A stretch of DNA of 64,000 bases from Albimonas marina (GCF_029223255.1 NZ_JARHUC010000005.1:1-64000), one strand, 5' to 3'. Positions 7,225 to 16,386 are shown, counted from the first letter of the stretch. A program made the numbers and translations. Notes: generated by a model from the sequence alone, not told the origin.

Positions 7225-8604
7225 ATGACCCTTGCCAGCGGGCGCGCCGGCGCCGAAGCCGCGCCCACGGACGAGCCGGGGGGAGCGCCGGAGGACGGGC
7301 CGCCCCCGCGCCAGCTCGACCTGCTGCGCGCGCGCCGCTTCTGGCCGCTGTTCTGGGTGCAGTTCCTGGGCGCCTTCAACGACCAGGTGTTCAAGAACGG
7401 CTTCATGGCCCTGCTGACCTGGCGCCTGGCCGAGCAGCTGGGCCTCGACGTCGACCTCCACGTCCTGATCGCCGGAGCGCTCTACATCCTGCCCTTCGCG
7501 CTGTTCTCCGCAGTCGCCGGCCAGATCGCCGACGGCGTGGACAAGGCGCGGATGATGCGCTGGGTGAAGGGGGCGGAGGTGGCGCTGATGCTGCTCGCGG
7601 CGCTTGCCTTCCAGGTCCAGAACATCTTCCTGCTCTACCTGCTCCTGTTCCTGATGGGCGCCCAGTCGGCCTTCTTCGCGCCGATCAAGTACGCGGTCCT
7701 GCCCCAGTACCTGGCGCGGCGGGAGCTGATGGCGGGCGCGGGCCTGGTGCAGTCGGCCACGTTCCTCGCGATCATCCTGGGCCAGATCCTGGGGCTGAAG
7801 GTGGCGCTGATGACCGGCGGCGCCACGCTGGTGGGCGCGGCGGTGGTGGCCGTGGCCCTGCTGGGCTGGGCCGCGAGCTTCATGGCCCCCTCCGCCCCCC
7901 GCCAGGGCCGCCCGCCCGAGATCGACGTCACCGTGGTGCGCGCGATCCGCGACGTGGTGCGCGGCTGCGCGCGCAACCGCCGGCCCTTCTTCGCGATCCT
8001 GTGCATCAGCTGGTTCTGGTTCGCCGGCGCCACCTTCCTGACCCTGATCCTGCCCATCGCCAAGGAGACGCTGCACGCCTCCGAGGACGCGGCCCTGGTG
8101 CTGCTGGCGGCCTTCGTGACCGGGCTCGCGCTGGGGGCCGCGCTGACCAACCGGGCGACGCGGGGGCGCATCGGCCTCGCCCTGCCGCCCCTCGGCGCGC
8201 TGGGCATCGCGGCGGGGGCGGTGCTGTTCTGGCTCGCCGCCACGGCCTACGGCGCGGGGCTCGACCGGGCGGGGCCGCTGCTCGACGCGGGCGGGTTCCT
8301 CGGGCGGGCGGACGCCTGGGCGGTGCTGGGGGCGGCCGTGGTGCTCGCCACCTTCTGCGGCCTCTACGTCGTGCCCCTGAACGCGGTCTACCTCGACGCC
8401 GCCCCGCCCGAGGAGCGGGGGCGCTTCGTCGCCTGCTCGAACATCACCGACTCGGCGGCGATGGTGCTCAGCTCGCTCTTCGCCATGGTCCTGCTCGCGG
8501 TCGGGCTGGGGCGGGAGGAGGTCTTCGCCGTCGTCGGCCTGACCGGGCTGATCGCCGCCGCCGTGATCCTGCGCCGCAGCCGCAGGGACCGGGCGGGCCG
8601 ATGA
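7225..8604 (+). CDS. MFS transporter related to lysophospholipid transporter LplT
   Basis: This 459-aa inner-membrane protein starts with a 35-residue hydrophilic tail, followed by about twelve hydrophobic segments. The motif FLGAFNDQVFKNGF in TM1 and FAPIKYAVLPQYL are hallmarks of the LplT family, which flips lysophospholipids inward for reacylation. In many bacteria lplT is fused or adjacent to an acyltransferase/acyl-ACP synthetase (aas); here no such domain is attached and none lies nearby, so the substrate is an inference. The start follows CAGGAGACGGAC. Confidence 0.82.
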   Translation: MTLASGRAGAEAAPTDEPGGAPEDGPPPRQLDLLRARRFWPLFWVQFLGAFNDQVFKNGFMALLTWRLAEQLGLDVDLHVLIAGALYILPFALFSAVAGQIADGVDKARMMRWVKGAEVALMLLAALAFQVQNIFLLYLLLFLMGAQSAFFAPIKYAVLPQYLARRELMAGAGLVQSATFLAIILGQILGLKVALMTGGATLVGAAVVAVALLGWAASFMAPSAPRQGRPPEIDVTVVRAIRDVVRGCARNRRPFFAILCISWFWFAGATFLTLILPIAKETLHASEDAALVLLAAFVTGLALGAALTNRATRGRIGLALPPLGALGIAAGAVLFWLAATAYGAGLDRAGPLLDAGGFLGRADAWAVLGAAVVLATFCGLYVVPLNAVYLDAAPPEERGRFVACSNITDSAAMVLSSLFAMVLLAVGLGREEVFAVVGLTGLIAAAVILRRSRRDRAGR

Positions 8605-8656
8605 TCGCGCCATTCCCCCTCTGGACGCGGGGGCGCGCCTGCGCGACAACCCTTCG

Positions 8657-9121
8657 ATGACCCCCACGACCGACTTCTGGAAGACCAAGACCCTCGCCGA
8701 GATGACGCGGGAGGAGTGGGAATCGCTCTGCGACCGCTGCGGCCGCTGCTGCCTGGTGAAGCTCGAGGACGAGGACACCGAGGAGCTGCTCTACACCCGG
8801 GTCCACTGCCGCCTCTACGATCCGCAGACCTGCGGCTGCCGCAACTATCCCCTGCGCCGCACGCTGGTGCCCGGCTGCGTGAACCTGACCCCCGACACGC
8901 TCGAGGAGGCGAAGGAGTGGATGCCCACCACCTGCGCCTACCGACTGCTGGCCGAGGGCCGCGACCTGCCCGAGTGGCACCCGCTGGTCACCGGCGACCC
9001 GGCCTCGACCCGGCGCGCGGGCATCGCCGCCGACGGGCGCAACTTCCCCGGCCGCCTGATCCATGAGGAGCGCGTGGCGGAGGAGGACCTCCAGGACCAC
9101 GCCCTCGACGCGCCGCTCTGA
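8657..9121 (+). CDS. YcgN-type cysteine-cluster protein (UPF0260/YkgJ-like)
   Basis: This 154-aa cytoplasmic protein has the cluster C25-x2-C28-x2-C31-C32 (CDRCGRCC) and further cysteines at 51, 59, 61 and 74, a pattern thought to bind zinc or iron-sulfur. The sequence CRLYDPQTCGCRNYP is diagnostic of the YcgN/UPF0260 family. The family has no established function. It lies 52 bases after the LplT-like gene and 40 bases before the threonine aldolase gene, all on the plus strand, so the three may be cotranscribed. Confidence 0.9.
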   Translation: MTPTTDFWKTKTLAEMTREEWESLCDRCGRCCLVKLEDEDTEELLYTRVHCRLYDPQTCGCRNYPLRRTLVPGCVNLTPDTLEEAKEWMPTTCAYRLLAEGRDLPEWHPLVTGDPASTRRAGIAADGRNFPGRLIHEERVAEEDLQDHALDAPL

Positions 9122-9161
9122 GCGCCCGCCCCCGCCTTTTCCCAGCAGAGGATCCGCCGCG

Positions 9162-10220
9162 ATGATGTTCGCCTCCGACAACGCCGGCCCCGCCGCGCCC
9201 GAGCTGATGCAGGCCGTCGTCGCGGCGAACGAGGGCGGCGCGATGCCCTACGGGAACGACCCCCTGACCGCCTCGGTCACCGAGCGGATCCGCGAGATCT
9301 TCGAGGCGCCGAAGGCCCAGGCCTACCTGGTCGCCACCGGCACCGCCGCGAACGCGCTGGCGCTCGGCACGCTCGTGCAGCCCTGGCAGACCGTCTACTG
9401 CCACCGCCGCGCCCATATCGAGGAGGACGAGTGCGGCGCGCCCGAGTTCTACTCCGGCGGCGCCAAGCTGACCCTGCTCGAGGGCGACCACGCCAAGATC
9501 GACGCGGGCGAGCTCGCGCGCGCGCTTGACGCGGGCGCGCAGGCGAGCGTGCACAACGTCCAGCCCGGCGCGGTCTCGATCACCCAGGCGACCGAGTTGG
9601 GCGCGGTCTACACGCCCGCCGAGGTGCGCGCGCTGGCCGACCTCGCCCACGCCCGGTCCCTGCCCGTGCACATGGACGGCACCCGCTTCTCCAACGCGGT
9701 GGCGCGGCTGGGCTGCTCCCCCGCCGAGCTGAGCTGGAAAGCCGGCGTCGACGTTCTGTGCCTCGGCGCCTCCAAATGCGGGGCGATGGCGGCCGAGGCG
9801 GTGATCTTCTTCGATCCCGACGCGGCGCGGACCTGGGAGTTCCAGCTGCGCCGCAAGCGCGGCGGGCACCTGTTCTCGAAGATGCGCTACGTCTCGGCGC
9901 AGATGGACCGCTGGCTGACGGACGGGCTGTGGCTCGACCTCGCCGGCCGCGCCAACGCCGCCGCCGACCGCATGGCGGCGGGGCTGGCTGAGGGGAACCT
10001 CGCCACGCTGCTGCACCCGGTGGACGCCAACGCGCTGTTCGTGGAGCTGCCCCGCTCCGCCCACCAGCGGCTGCACGCGGCGGGGGCGAAGTATTACCTC
10101 TGGCCTTTCGACCAGCCGCTGGAGGGGCCCGGCGACGAGATGCTGAGCTGCCGGCTGGTGTGCAACTGGGCCACCACCGAGGCCGAGGTCGACGCCTTCC
10201 TCGCCGCCGCGCGGGGCTGA
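9162..10220 (+). CDS. Low-specificity L-threonine aldolase
   Basis: This 352-aa PLP enzyme would cleave L-threonine or L-allo-threonine to glycine and acetaldehyde. SDNAGPAAPELM at the start, ATGTAANALAL (cofactor phosphate), HMDGTRFSNA with Asp172 (binding the pyridine nitrogen) and Lys205 in LGASKCGAMAAEA (Schiff-base lysine) follow the beta-eliminating-lyase/threonine aldolase pattern. Two adjacent ATG codons are possible starts; an AGAGGAT purine tract lies upstream. The family also includes phenylserine and hydroxy-amino-acid aldolases, so the exact substrate is inferred. Confidence 0.9.
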   Translation: MMFASDNAGPAAPELMQAVVAANEGGAMPYGNDPLTASVTERIREIFEAPKAQAYLVATGTAANALALGTLVQPWQTVYCHRRAHIEEDECGAPEFYSGGAKLTLLEGDHAKIDAGELARALDAGAQASVHNVQPGAVSITQATELGAVYTPAEVRALADLAHARSLPVHMDGTRFSNAVARLGCSPAELSWKAGVDVLCLGASKCGAMAAEAVIFFDPDAARTWEFQLRRKRGGHLFSKMRYVSAQMDRWLTDGLWLDLAGRANAAADRMAAGLAEGNLATLLHPVDANALFVELPRSAHQRLHAAGAKYYLWPFDQPLEGPGDEMLSCRLVCNWATTEAEVDAFLAAARG

Positions 10221-10229
10221 GCGCACACG

Positions 10230-10269
10230 CGGGCCGCGGCCGGGGCGCGAGGCCCGGGCCGCGGCCCGT
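10230..10269. terminator. G+C-rich hairpin between convergent genes
   Basis: GGGCCGCGGCC is repeated as GGGCCGCGGCCC and the two pair as an inverted repeat. It lies between the stop of the aldolase gene and the stop of the large RTX gene. T-runs are poor. Confidence 0.45.
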
Positions 10270-10272
10270 CGC

Positions 10273-12633
10273 TCAGGCGAAGATCAGGTCGTCGAAGCCC
10301 GGCGCTTCGCCCCGCTCGGTGTCGAAGCGCCCGATCACCTCGCCGAACAGCAGCGTGTTCGAGGTGCCGTCGCCCAGGTCCTGCACCGTGACGTCGGTCC
10401 GCTCGACCGGGCCGTCGACGTCCGTCACCACCAGCCGGTCGGTCCCGGACTGGAAATCGCCCACGAAGATCGTGTTCGAGGTGCCGTCGACGACCGTCTC
10501 GAAGCGGTCGCGGCCGCCGCCGCCGAAGAAGGAGTCGTCCCCGCCGCCGCCCACGAACCGGTCCCGGCCCCCCTCTCCGTAGAGCACGTCGTCCCCCGCG
10601 CCGCCGTTCAGCAGGTCCGCGCCGGCGCCGCCATGCAGCCGGTCGCGTCCGCCGTCGCCGTAGAGGGAATCGTTCCCCGCCCCGCCGTAGAGCCGGTCGC
10701 GCCCGGCGCCGCCATGGATCAGGTCGGCGCCGCGCTCGCCATGGGCGGTGTCGTTCGCCCCGCGCCCGTCCCAGACGTCCCCGCCCTCGCCCAGGAAGAC
10801 GGTGTTCGAGGTCCCGTCCCCCACCGTCGGCGCGCCGCCGCGGGCGGAGACGGCGGACGCCGCGGCCGTCGCGGGCGCGCGGCCGGCGGCGGGCGCGAAG
10901 ACGATGTCGGCGTAGACGGGCGTGTCGCCCTCGAGGTGGTTGAAGTAGCCGATCCGCTGGTCGCCCATCGCCACGATCACCGGCAGGCCGGAGTGATCGA
11001 CGATGCGGAACGCCGCCTCGCCCAGGTCCTCGAAGCCGTGGACCACGATGCGGTCGCGGCCGCTCTCGAAATCCATGATGCACGTCAGGCCCTTGCCGGT
11101 CTCGAAATGGAAGGCGTCGGCGCCGCGGCCGCCGTAGAGCTCGCCCTGCCCGCGCGCGCCCCACAGGTCGTCGTCGCCGCGCCCGCCCCAGATGAAATCG
11201 GACTGCCCGCCGCCGCGCAGGTCGTCGTCGCCGGTCCGGCCGTAGAGGCTGTCGTTGCCGGCCCCGCCGCGGATCCGGTCGTCGCCGCCCTGCCCGTCGA
11301 CGCGGTCGTCGCTCCACTCATGCCCGTCGCCGGTCCAGCGGTCGTCGCCGGAGCCGAGCAGCAGGATCTCCCCGGCGCGCGGCGCGGCGGCGGCCTCGAT
11401 CGAGGCCCCGATCTCCGCGGCGAAGGCGGCCTTGCGCCCCCCGCCGCCGCCACCGCCTCCGCCAAGGTCGAAGACGCGGGTCACGATCTCGGACGGGGCG
11501 CCGCCGAAGCCGAAGGACTGGTCCGCCCAGCCGATCATCAGCTTGCCGGCCTTCGTCTCGACGATGAAGGGGTCGTACTGGGGACCGGTCTCGGTCTTGT
11601 TGGCCTGCACCTCCTTGCCGTCGCGCGCGCCCTTCGCGGTGAAGGCCGCGGCGTGGATCGAGGACGCGTCCCCCGCCCCGCCGGTCTGCGTCCAGGCGAG
11701 CGCGAAGCCCCCCGACTTCAGCGCCGTCAGATCGAAGAAGCCCGAGGTCGTCGCGGCGCCGTCCTTCGGCACGCCGATCAGGTCGCCCACCGGCTTGCCC
11801 TTGGCGTTGAAGAGCTGCGCGACCACCGTCTCCTGCCAGTCGGGGCTGCCGTTGTCCTTCACCGGCCCGCCTTCCAGCCAGGCGACCACGAAGCCGCCGC
11901 CCTTCAGCGCCGCGACCTGCGGCTGGTCGACCTTCTCGCCCAGGCTGACCTTTCGAAGCTCCCGTCCCGCGTCCGAGAGCGTGCGCACCACGATCTGCGC
12001 CAGGTCGTCGACCACCACCACCCGCTTGCCGTTCTTCAGCTCGGCGAGGTCGGGGGTCAGGCCGCCGCCGTCGACGAGCAGCTTCTCCTTGCCGACGAAC
12101 CGGCCCTTTGCGTTCACCTCGCGCCAGTAGAGGTCGCTCTCGGTCTCGCCCAGCGGGTCGCGGTCGTCCTCCCAGATCATGAGGGCGTTCCCGTTCGACA
12201 GGGGCGCGACCTGCGGGCGGGCCTGGGAATCCTCCGAGGTCGAGGCGGGCGTCAGCTCCGGCCCCAGGCGCTTGCCCGCGCCCGAGAACACCTGCGCCTG
12301 CGCCTCGGGGTCGCCGCCCACCAGGTTGTTGTGCCAGGCGACCATGAAGCCGCCGTCCTTCAGCGCCTCGACCTGGGGGTTGAGCTGCTGGTCCTCGGGC
12401 GTGCGGTTGACCTCGAACGGCTTGCCCGCGGGACGCCCGTCGGGGCGCAGGATCCGCGCCGAGACGAGCGAGAACTTCTGGTCGACGGTCGCGTCCTCGC
12501 CCGCGAGGACCGCGTTGTTGATCCAGGCGACGACGACCTTGCCGTTCTCCAGGACCGCCGCGTCGGGCTGCAGCCCGCCCGCGGGACCCAGCGCGCCGAC
12601 GGCCCGTTCCTTGCCGCCCTTGCCGATGCCCAT
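10273..12633 (-). CDS. Large RTX protein with N-terminal propeller-like repeats and three DGTSNT motifs, 786 aa
   Basis: Residues about 15-395 contain repeated units of the form PQVAALKGGGFVVAW, followed by an acidic loop and a VxAQxFNAKGKPVG strand; at least six can be followed, suggesting a beta-propeller. A poly-glycine linker (GGGGGGGGGG) near 400 leads into two blocks of calcium-binding nonapeptides (GDDRIRGGAGNDSLYG, GGAGADLLNGGAGDDVLYG). Unusually, the hexapeptide DGTSNT followed by (V/I/L)(F/L) occurs at residues 606, 716 and 755. The end DDLIFA is typical of type I secretion substrates. The start at 12633 follows GAAGGAATT on the minus strand. A secreted or cell-surface role is inferred; the ligand is unknown. 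Confidence 0.85.
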   Translation of the reverse strand: MGIGKGGKERAVGALGPAGGLQPDAAVLENGKVVVAWINNAVLAGEDATVDQKFSLVSARILRPDGRPAGKPFEVNRTPEDQQLNPQVEALKDGGFMVAWHNNLVGGDPEAQAQVFSGAGKRLGPELTPASTSEDSQARPQVAPLSNGNALMIWEDDRDPLGETESDLYWREVNAKGRFVGKEKLLVDGGGLTPDLAELKNGKRVVVVDDLAQIVVRTLSDAGRELRKVSLGEKVDQPQVAALKGGGFVVAWLEGGPVKDNGSPDWQETVVAQLFNAKGKPVGDLIGVPKDGAATTSGFFDLTALKSGGFALAWTQTGGAGDASSIHAAAFTAKGARDGKEVQANKTETGPQYDPFIVETKAGKLMIGWADQSFGFGGAPSEIVTRVFDLGGGGGGGGGRKAAFAAEIGASIEAAAAPRAGEILLLGSGDDRWTGDGHEWSDDRVDGQGGDDRIRGGAGNDSLYGRTGDDDLRGGGQSDFIWGGRGDDDLWGARGQGELYGGRGADAFHFETGKGLTCIMDFESGRDRIVVHGFEDLGEAAFRIVDHSGLPVIVAMGDQRIGYFNHLEGDTPVYADIVFAPAAGRAPATAAASAVSARGGAPTVGDGTSNTVFLGEGGDVWDGRGANDTAHGERGADLIHGGAGRDRLYGGAGNDSLYGDGGRDRLHGGAGADLLNGGAGDDVLYGEGGRDRFVGGGGDDSFFGGGGRDRFETVVDGTSNTIFVGDFQSGTDRLVVTDVDGPVERTDVTVQDLGDGTSNTLLFGEVIGRFDTERGEAPGFDDLIFA

Positions 12634-12867
12634 GTCTGGAATTCCTTCGTCCCGCCGGCCTGTGCAATGGCGCCGGCGCTTCCCCTTGCGGAAAGTTCTC
12701 CTCCCGCGGCCCGGACTTGGCAACGGTTTTGAAAGGCCCGACGCGAAACGCTTGCCGGAGGAGGGGCGCGCCGTCCCGAAAATGGAAACGCCGCCCGCAG
12801 GACGGACGGCGTCGGATCGCAGGTCGCGGCGGAGCGCGGGGCGGGCCGAGGCGCCGCCCCCGCCGGC

Positions 12868-13923
12868 TCAGGCGGAGGGGCCGCCCACGTTGTCGCCGTC
12901 GCCCTCGGCGGGGTTCTCGGCGTCGAAGCCCAGGGTGTCGGGCTCGAACTCGTAGTGCGCCCCGCAGAACTGGCAGTCGGCGGTGACCTTGCCGTCCTCG
13001 GTCGTCATGTGGCCGATGTCGCGCGACGAATACTGGGCGAGCGCGGTGACCACCTTCTCCGCCGAGCAGGTGCAGCCGAAGCCGACCGGCTGCGGGGTCC
13101 AGACGCGGGGCGTCTCCTCGTGGAAGAGGCGCACCAGCAGCTCCTCGGGGGAGACGTGGGGGCCCAGCAGCTCATGCGTCTCGACGGTGTCGAGCAGCAT
13201 GTTGGCCCGGGTCCAGTCCTCCTCGTGCCCGCCCATGGCGGCCACGTCGGCGGCCATCATCACGCCGCCCTCGCCCGAGCCGCCCGCGCCCGAGCGCAGC
13301 GGCGAGGCGGGCGGCATGTGCTGGAGCATCACGCCGCCCGCGCGCCAGGCGCCGGCCTCGCCGGGGGCCGTCGCCTCGGCCGAGGCGATGGCGAAGCGGG
13401 TCGCGATCTGCTCGGACTGGGCGAAATAGGCCTCGGCCGAGGCGGCGAGCGAGCCGCCGGCCAGCGGCGTCAGCCCCTGGTAGGGCTGGCCCGATCCGTG
13501 GTTGATGATCACCGCGAAATAGCCCTTGCCGAACTGGCCGAACGGATCCGCGGCCTCGTCCAGGCGCTCGGCGTCGTAGCCGGCGTAGGCGCGCAGGCGG
13601 GCGGGCGCGCCCTCGGTCTCGGGGGCGAACCAGTCGGTGGCGACCAGGCGGATCGGCCCGTCGCCCCGCACCTGCAGCGACAGGCGCCACTGCAGCTTCA
13701 GGGTCTGGCCGATCAGGGCGGTCAGCATGGCGGCCTCGGCCACCAGCCCCGCGATCGGGCGCGGGTAGGCGTGCTGGCCGAGGATGGTGGCGAGCGTGGC
13801 GTCGAGCCGGGCGGCACGGCCGCGCATGTCGCAGCGGTCGAGCTGAAACGGCAGAACGGCGTCGTCTCCGGGGGCGCCGCCCGGGTGGACGGCGGACCCG
13901 CCGGCATGAAGGTCCAGCGGCAT
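12868..13923 (-). CDS. hslO: Hsp33 redox-regulated chaperone
   Basis: This 351-aa cytoplasmic holdase is activated by oxidation and heat. The C-terminal zinc/redox switch is complete: Cys284-x-Cys286 (GCTCSAEK) and Cys317-x-x-Cys320 (CQFCGAHYEF). N-terminal segments such as HAYPRPIAGLVAEAAML and ALIGQTLKLQWRLSLQV are typical of the family. The protein has an acidic Gly/Asn-rich tail after the zinc domain. GAGGAGATTCCC precedes the ATG. It is monocistronic, between an RTX gene and a divergent NUDIX gene. Confidence 0.95.
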   Translation of the reverse strand: MPLDLHAGGSAVHPGGAPGDDAVLPFQLDRCDMRGRAARLDATLATILGQHAYPRPIAGLVAEAAMLTALIGQTLKLQWRLSLQVRGDGPIRLVATDWFAPETEGAPARLRAYAGYDAERLDEAADPFGQFGKGYFAVIINHGSGQPYQGLTPLAGGSLAASAEAYFAQSEQIATRFAIASAEATAPGEAGAWRAGGVMLQHMPPASPLRSGAGGSGEGGVMMAADVAAMGGHEEDWTRANMLLDTVETHELLGPHVSPEELLVRLFHEETPRVWTPQPVGFGCTCSAEKVVTALAQYSSRDIGHMTTEDGKVTADCQFCGAHYEFEPDTLGFDAENPAEGDGDNVGGPSA

Positions 13924-14362
13924 GGGAATCTCCTCGGGCCGGCGAAAGGCCGGCCTGTCGGGGGCGATATAGATTCCATGGCCGCCCGGCGCCACCCCCG
14001 CCGCCGGCGCCCCCCGGCGAGGCGTGACGCATACGTCACGCAGGGAAGCGCCGCTTCTGCCCGCGCGCAGGCGGGATCCAGCGCGCCCGCGGCGCAGGGC
14101 GGATGGCGGCGCGGGCGGCGGGCGGGGACCGGACGCAGGCCGCCGCTTGGCCGGAGGGGCCTGCGCGCGCCGCCCGCGTCCCGCCCCCTGCGCCCCACGC
14201 GCCCCGGGTCCCGCGCGCCGCGGGCAGGCCGCCGGCCCCCGGCGCGACCGCCGACGCGGCGCCTGCGCGCCCGCGAGCCTCCCGGCGCAGGGTCCTAAAC
14301 GCCCCCCCCCCGCGACGCCGCGCCCCTTGCCCCGGCCCGCGGCCGGGAGGATGGTGCCCGCC
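13924..14362. other. Divergent intergenic region, no gene seen
   Basis: The stretch separates hslO (minus) from the NUDIX gene (plus). Several frames are open only because of extreme G+C content. No heat-shock promoter, hairpin or small gene could be supported. Confidence 0.35.
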
Positions 14363-14821
14363 ATGCGCCGCTTCGGAGATCCTTGGCGTTCCGACGCCCC
14401 TTACCGCGAGCGCCCGGGCGCCTATGCGGCGATCCTGGGCGGGGGCGTCAACGCCGGCCGCCTGCTGCTCGCCGCCACCCCGAACGAGGGCGAGAGCTTC
14501 CTCCTGCCCGGCGGCGGCATCGACCCGGGCGAGAGCCCGCTGCGCGCCCTGACCCGCGAGGTCTACGAGGAGACGGGGTGGAGCGTTCAGCCCCTCCGCC
14601 GTCTCGGCGCCTTCCAGCACTACCGCTGGATGCCCGACTATTCGATGTGGGCGCGCAAGATCTGCCGCATCTACCTGTGCCGCGCCGGCCGACCGCTGGG
14701 CCCGCCGGTGGAGCCCGACCACACCCCCGTCTGGATGCCGGTCGCCGAAGCCGCCCGCCGGCTGAGCGTGGAGGGCGAGCGCCATTTCGTGGCGCAGCTC
14801 GCCCGTCGCATGGCATGCTGA
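14363..14821 (+). CDS. NUDIX hydrolase
   Basis: This 152-aa enzyme has a complete NUDIX box, GGGIDPGESPLRALTREVYE followed by ETGW, which binds the divalent metal and hydrolyses nucleoside-diphosphate-linked substrates. The remainder (FQHYRWMPDYSMWARKICRI, DHTPVWMPVAEA) fits the NUDIX fold but not a subfamily I recognise. An in-frame ATG at 14351 immediately follows GGGAGG, too close for initiation; the ATG at 14363 has the same site 12 bases upstream and is preferred, with some doubt. A secreted-protein gene follows after 26 bases. Confidence 0.85.
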   Translation: MRRFGDPWRSDAPYRERPGAYAAILGGGVNAGRLLLAATPNEGESFLLPGGGIDPGESPLRALTREVYEETGWSVQPLRRLGAFQHYRWMPDYSMWARKICRIYLCRAGRPLGPPVEPDHTPVWMPVAEAARRLSVEGERHFVAQLARRMAC

Positions 14822-14847
14822 CACGGCGCCCCGAGAAAGAGGTTCCC

Positions 14848-15462
14848 ATGACCCGATCCCTCGCCGACCTGATCCCCGCCCTCGCCCGGGCCGTCGCCCC
14901 GGCCGTCGCGACCTCCGCCCGCCGCGCCGGCCTGGCGCTGGCAGCGCTGGCGATGGGCGCGGGCCTCGCCGCCCTGCCCGTCGCGCCGACGGCGGACGCG
15001 GCCTCGTCGCGCTACGACTCGAGCTTCCCCAACATCACCGACGAGGACGACGACTACTCCCCCGGCGCCCCGCCCGCCGGCCGTTTCGAGAGCGGCGGCG
15101 GCCCGATCCGCGAGGTGCGCATGGATCCCTCCGACCCCGGCCGCTACGTCGGCGTGTGGGAGGGGCCCTTCAAGCTGATGAACATGCGCTATTTCGAGAC
15201 CGAGGGCGGCATCGTCGGCCGCGCGCGCCTGACCATCGCCGACGTTCAGGGCACGCTCGCCCGCGGCCTGATGCGCATCGAGCTGGAGGGCGAGGAGCGC
15301 CCGGTCGAGCGCTGGACCGGCGCCTTCACCAAGTCGGGCCACATCATGGTGCTGAACGCCCACGCGATCCTGTTCCAGCAGGGCCGCCAGCGCTACATCG
15401 AGGCCGACATCCAGCTCAACAACGGCAAGTTCTACCGCATGCGCCTCAGCCGGATCGAGTGA
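14848..15462 (+). CDS. Secreted protein of unknown function, 204 aa
   Basis: Residues 1-52 include a hydrophobic stretch (LALAALAMGAGLAALPV) ending in TADAASS, consistent with a Sec signal peptide cleaved after ADA. The mature part has an acidic linker (DEDDDY) and then a compact beta-rich domain of about 115 residues beginning GRYVGVWEG and ending in YRMRLSRIE. I recognise no family. It lies 26 bases after the NUDIX gene, with GAAAGAGGT before the ATG, so the two are probably cotranscribed, and a very strong terminator follows. Confidence 0.75.
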   Translation: MTRSLADLIPALARAVAPAVATSARRAGLALAALAMGAGLAALPVAPTADAASSRYDSSFPNITDEDDDYSPGAPPAGRFESGGGPIREVRMDPSDPGRYVGVWEGPFKLMNMRYFETEGGIVGRARLTIADVQGTLARGLMRIELEGEERPVERWTGAFTKSGHIMVLNAHAILFQQGRQRYIEADIQLNNGKFYRMRLSRIE

Positions 15463-15488
15463 TCCGGGCCGCATCGCGAAGACGTCCC

Positions 15489-15518
15489 GAAGGGGGAGAG
15501 GCGCGCCTCTCCCCCTTC
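15489..15518 (+). terminator. Perfect hairpin terminator
   Basis: GAAGGGGGAGAGGCGC and its complement GCGCCTCTCCCCCTTC form a continuous 30-base palindrome. It is followed on the plus strand by a T-rich tract (GTCGTTCTTCCTT). It ends the NUDIX/secreted-protein unit and also faces the convergent aldo-keto reductase gene. Confidence 0.85.
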
Positions 15519-15558
15519 GTCGTTCTTCCTTCGACTTCGGCGGATTGGGACGGGCCGC

Positions 15559-16386
15559 TCAGTCCCAGTCGGGCATCAGCTCCGGCCGCGAGGGATCGCT
15601 GACCAGCCGCGGGCCGGTCGCCAGGGCGTCGATCTCGGCGATCTCCTCCGCGGTCAGGGTCACGTCGAGGGCGGCCGCGTTCTCGGCCAGCCGCGCGGGG
15701 TTGGCGGTCTTCGGGATCGCGATCGCGCCCTTGGACAGGATCCAGGCCAGCGCCGCGCCCGCCGCGCTCACCCCGTGGGCCTCGCCGATCCGGGCCAGCG
15801 TCTCGTCCGTCGCCGCCTTGCCGCGGGCGAGCGGGATGTAGGCGGTCAGCGCCATGCCCAGCTCCGCCAGCGCGTCCAGCATCGCCGACTGGTCGAAGAA
15901 CGGATGGAACTCGACCTGGTTGGTCGCCAGCGGCACGTCCGCGAGCTTCGCCGCCTCGCGAAGCTGCCATCTCGGGAAATTCGAGACGCCGACGTTCGCC
16001 GCCAGCCCGTCGGCGACGAGCTTGGTCAGGGCCGGGATCGTCTCCTCCAGCGGCGCGGTCTTCGAGGGCCAGTGCAGCAGCATCAGGTCGACGTGGTCGA
16101 CGCCGAGGTTTTTCAGCGAATCTTCCGCCGCCGCGCGCAGCCGGTCGGGCGCATGGTCGTCGGGCCAGATCTTGGTGGTCAGGAACACGTCGGCGCGGGG
16201 CACGGAGGCGGCGCGGATCCCCGCGCCTACCTCGGCCTCGTTGCCATACATGCGGGCGGTGTCGACATGGCGCCAGCCCTCGGCGAGGGCGCGGGCGACC
16301 ATGTCGGTCGCCTCCCGTCCCCGCAGCTTCCAGGTGCCGAACCCCAGGGCGGGGATCGTCGCGGCGCCGGCCTGAACGGTTTTCAT
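15559..16386 (-). CDS. Aldo-keto reductase, 2,5-diketo-gluconate reductase-like
   Basis: This 275-aa NADPH-dependent oxidoreductase has the AKR barrel fold. The catalytic tetrad is visible: Asp and Tyr in HVDTARMYGNE, Lys in TTKIWPDD and His in LLHWPSK. GVSNFP and IPKTANPARLAENAA are the conserved cofactor-binding segments. The family reduces a wide range of carbonyls and the substrate cannot be named. Its ATG overlaps the stop codon of the upstream acyltransferase gene (ATGA), so the two are translationally coupled. Confidence 0.92.
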   Translation of the reverse strand: MKTVQAGAATIPALGFGTWKLRGREATDMVARALAEGWRHVDTARMYGNEAEVGAGIRAASVPRADVFLTTKIWPDDHAPDRLRAAAEDSLKNLGVDHVDLMLLHWPSKTAPLEETIPALTKLVADGLAANVGVSNFPRWQLREAAKLADVPLATNQVEFHPFFDQSAMLDALAELGMALTAYIPLARGKAATDETLARIGEAHGVSAAGAALAWILSKGAIAIPKTANPARLAENAAALDVTLTAEEIAEIDALATGPRLVSDPSRPELMPDWD

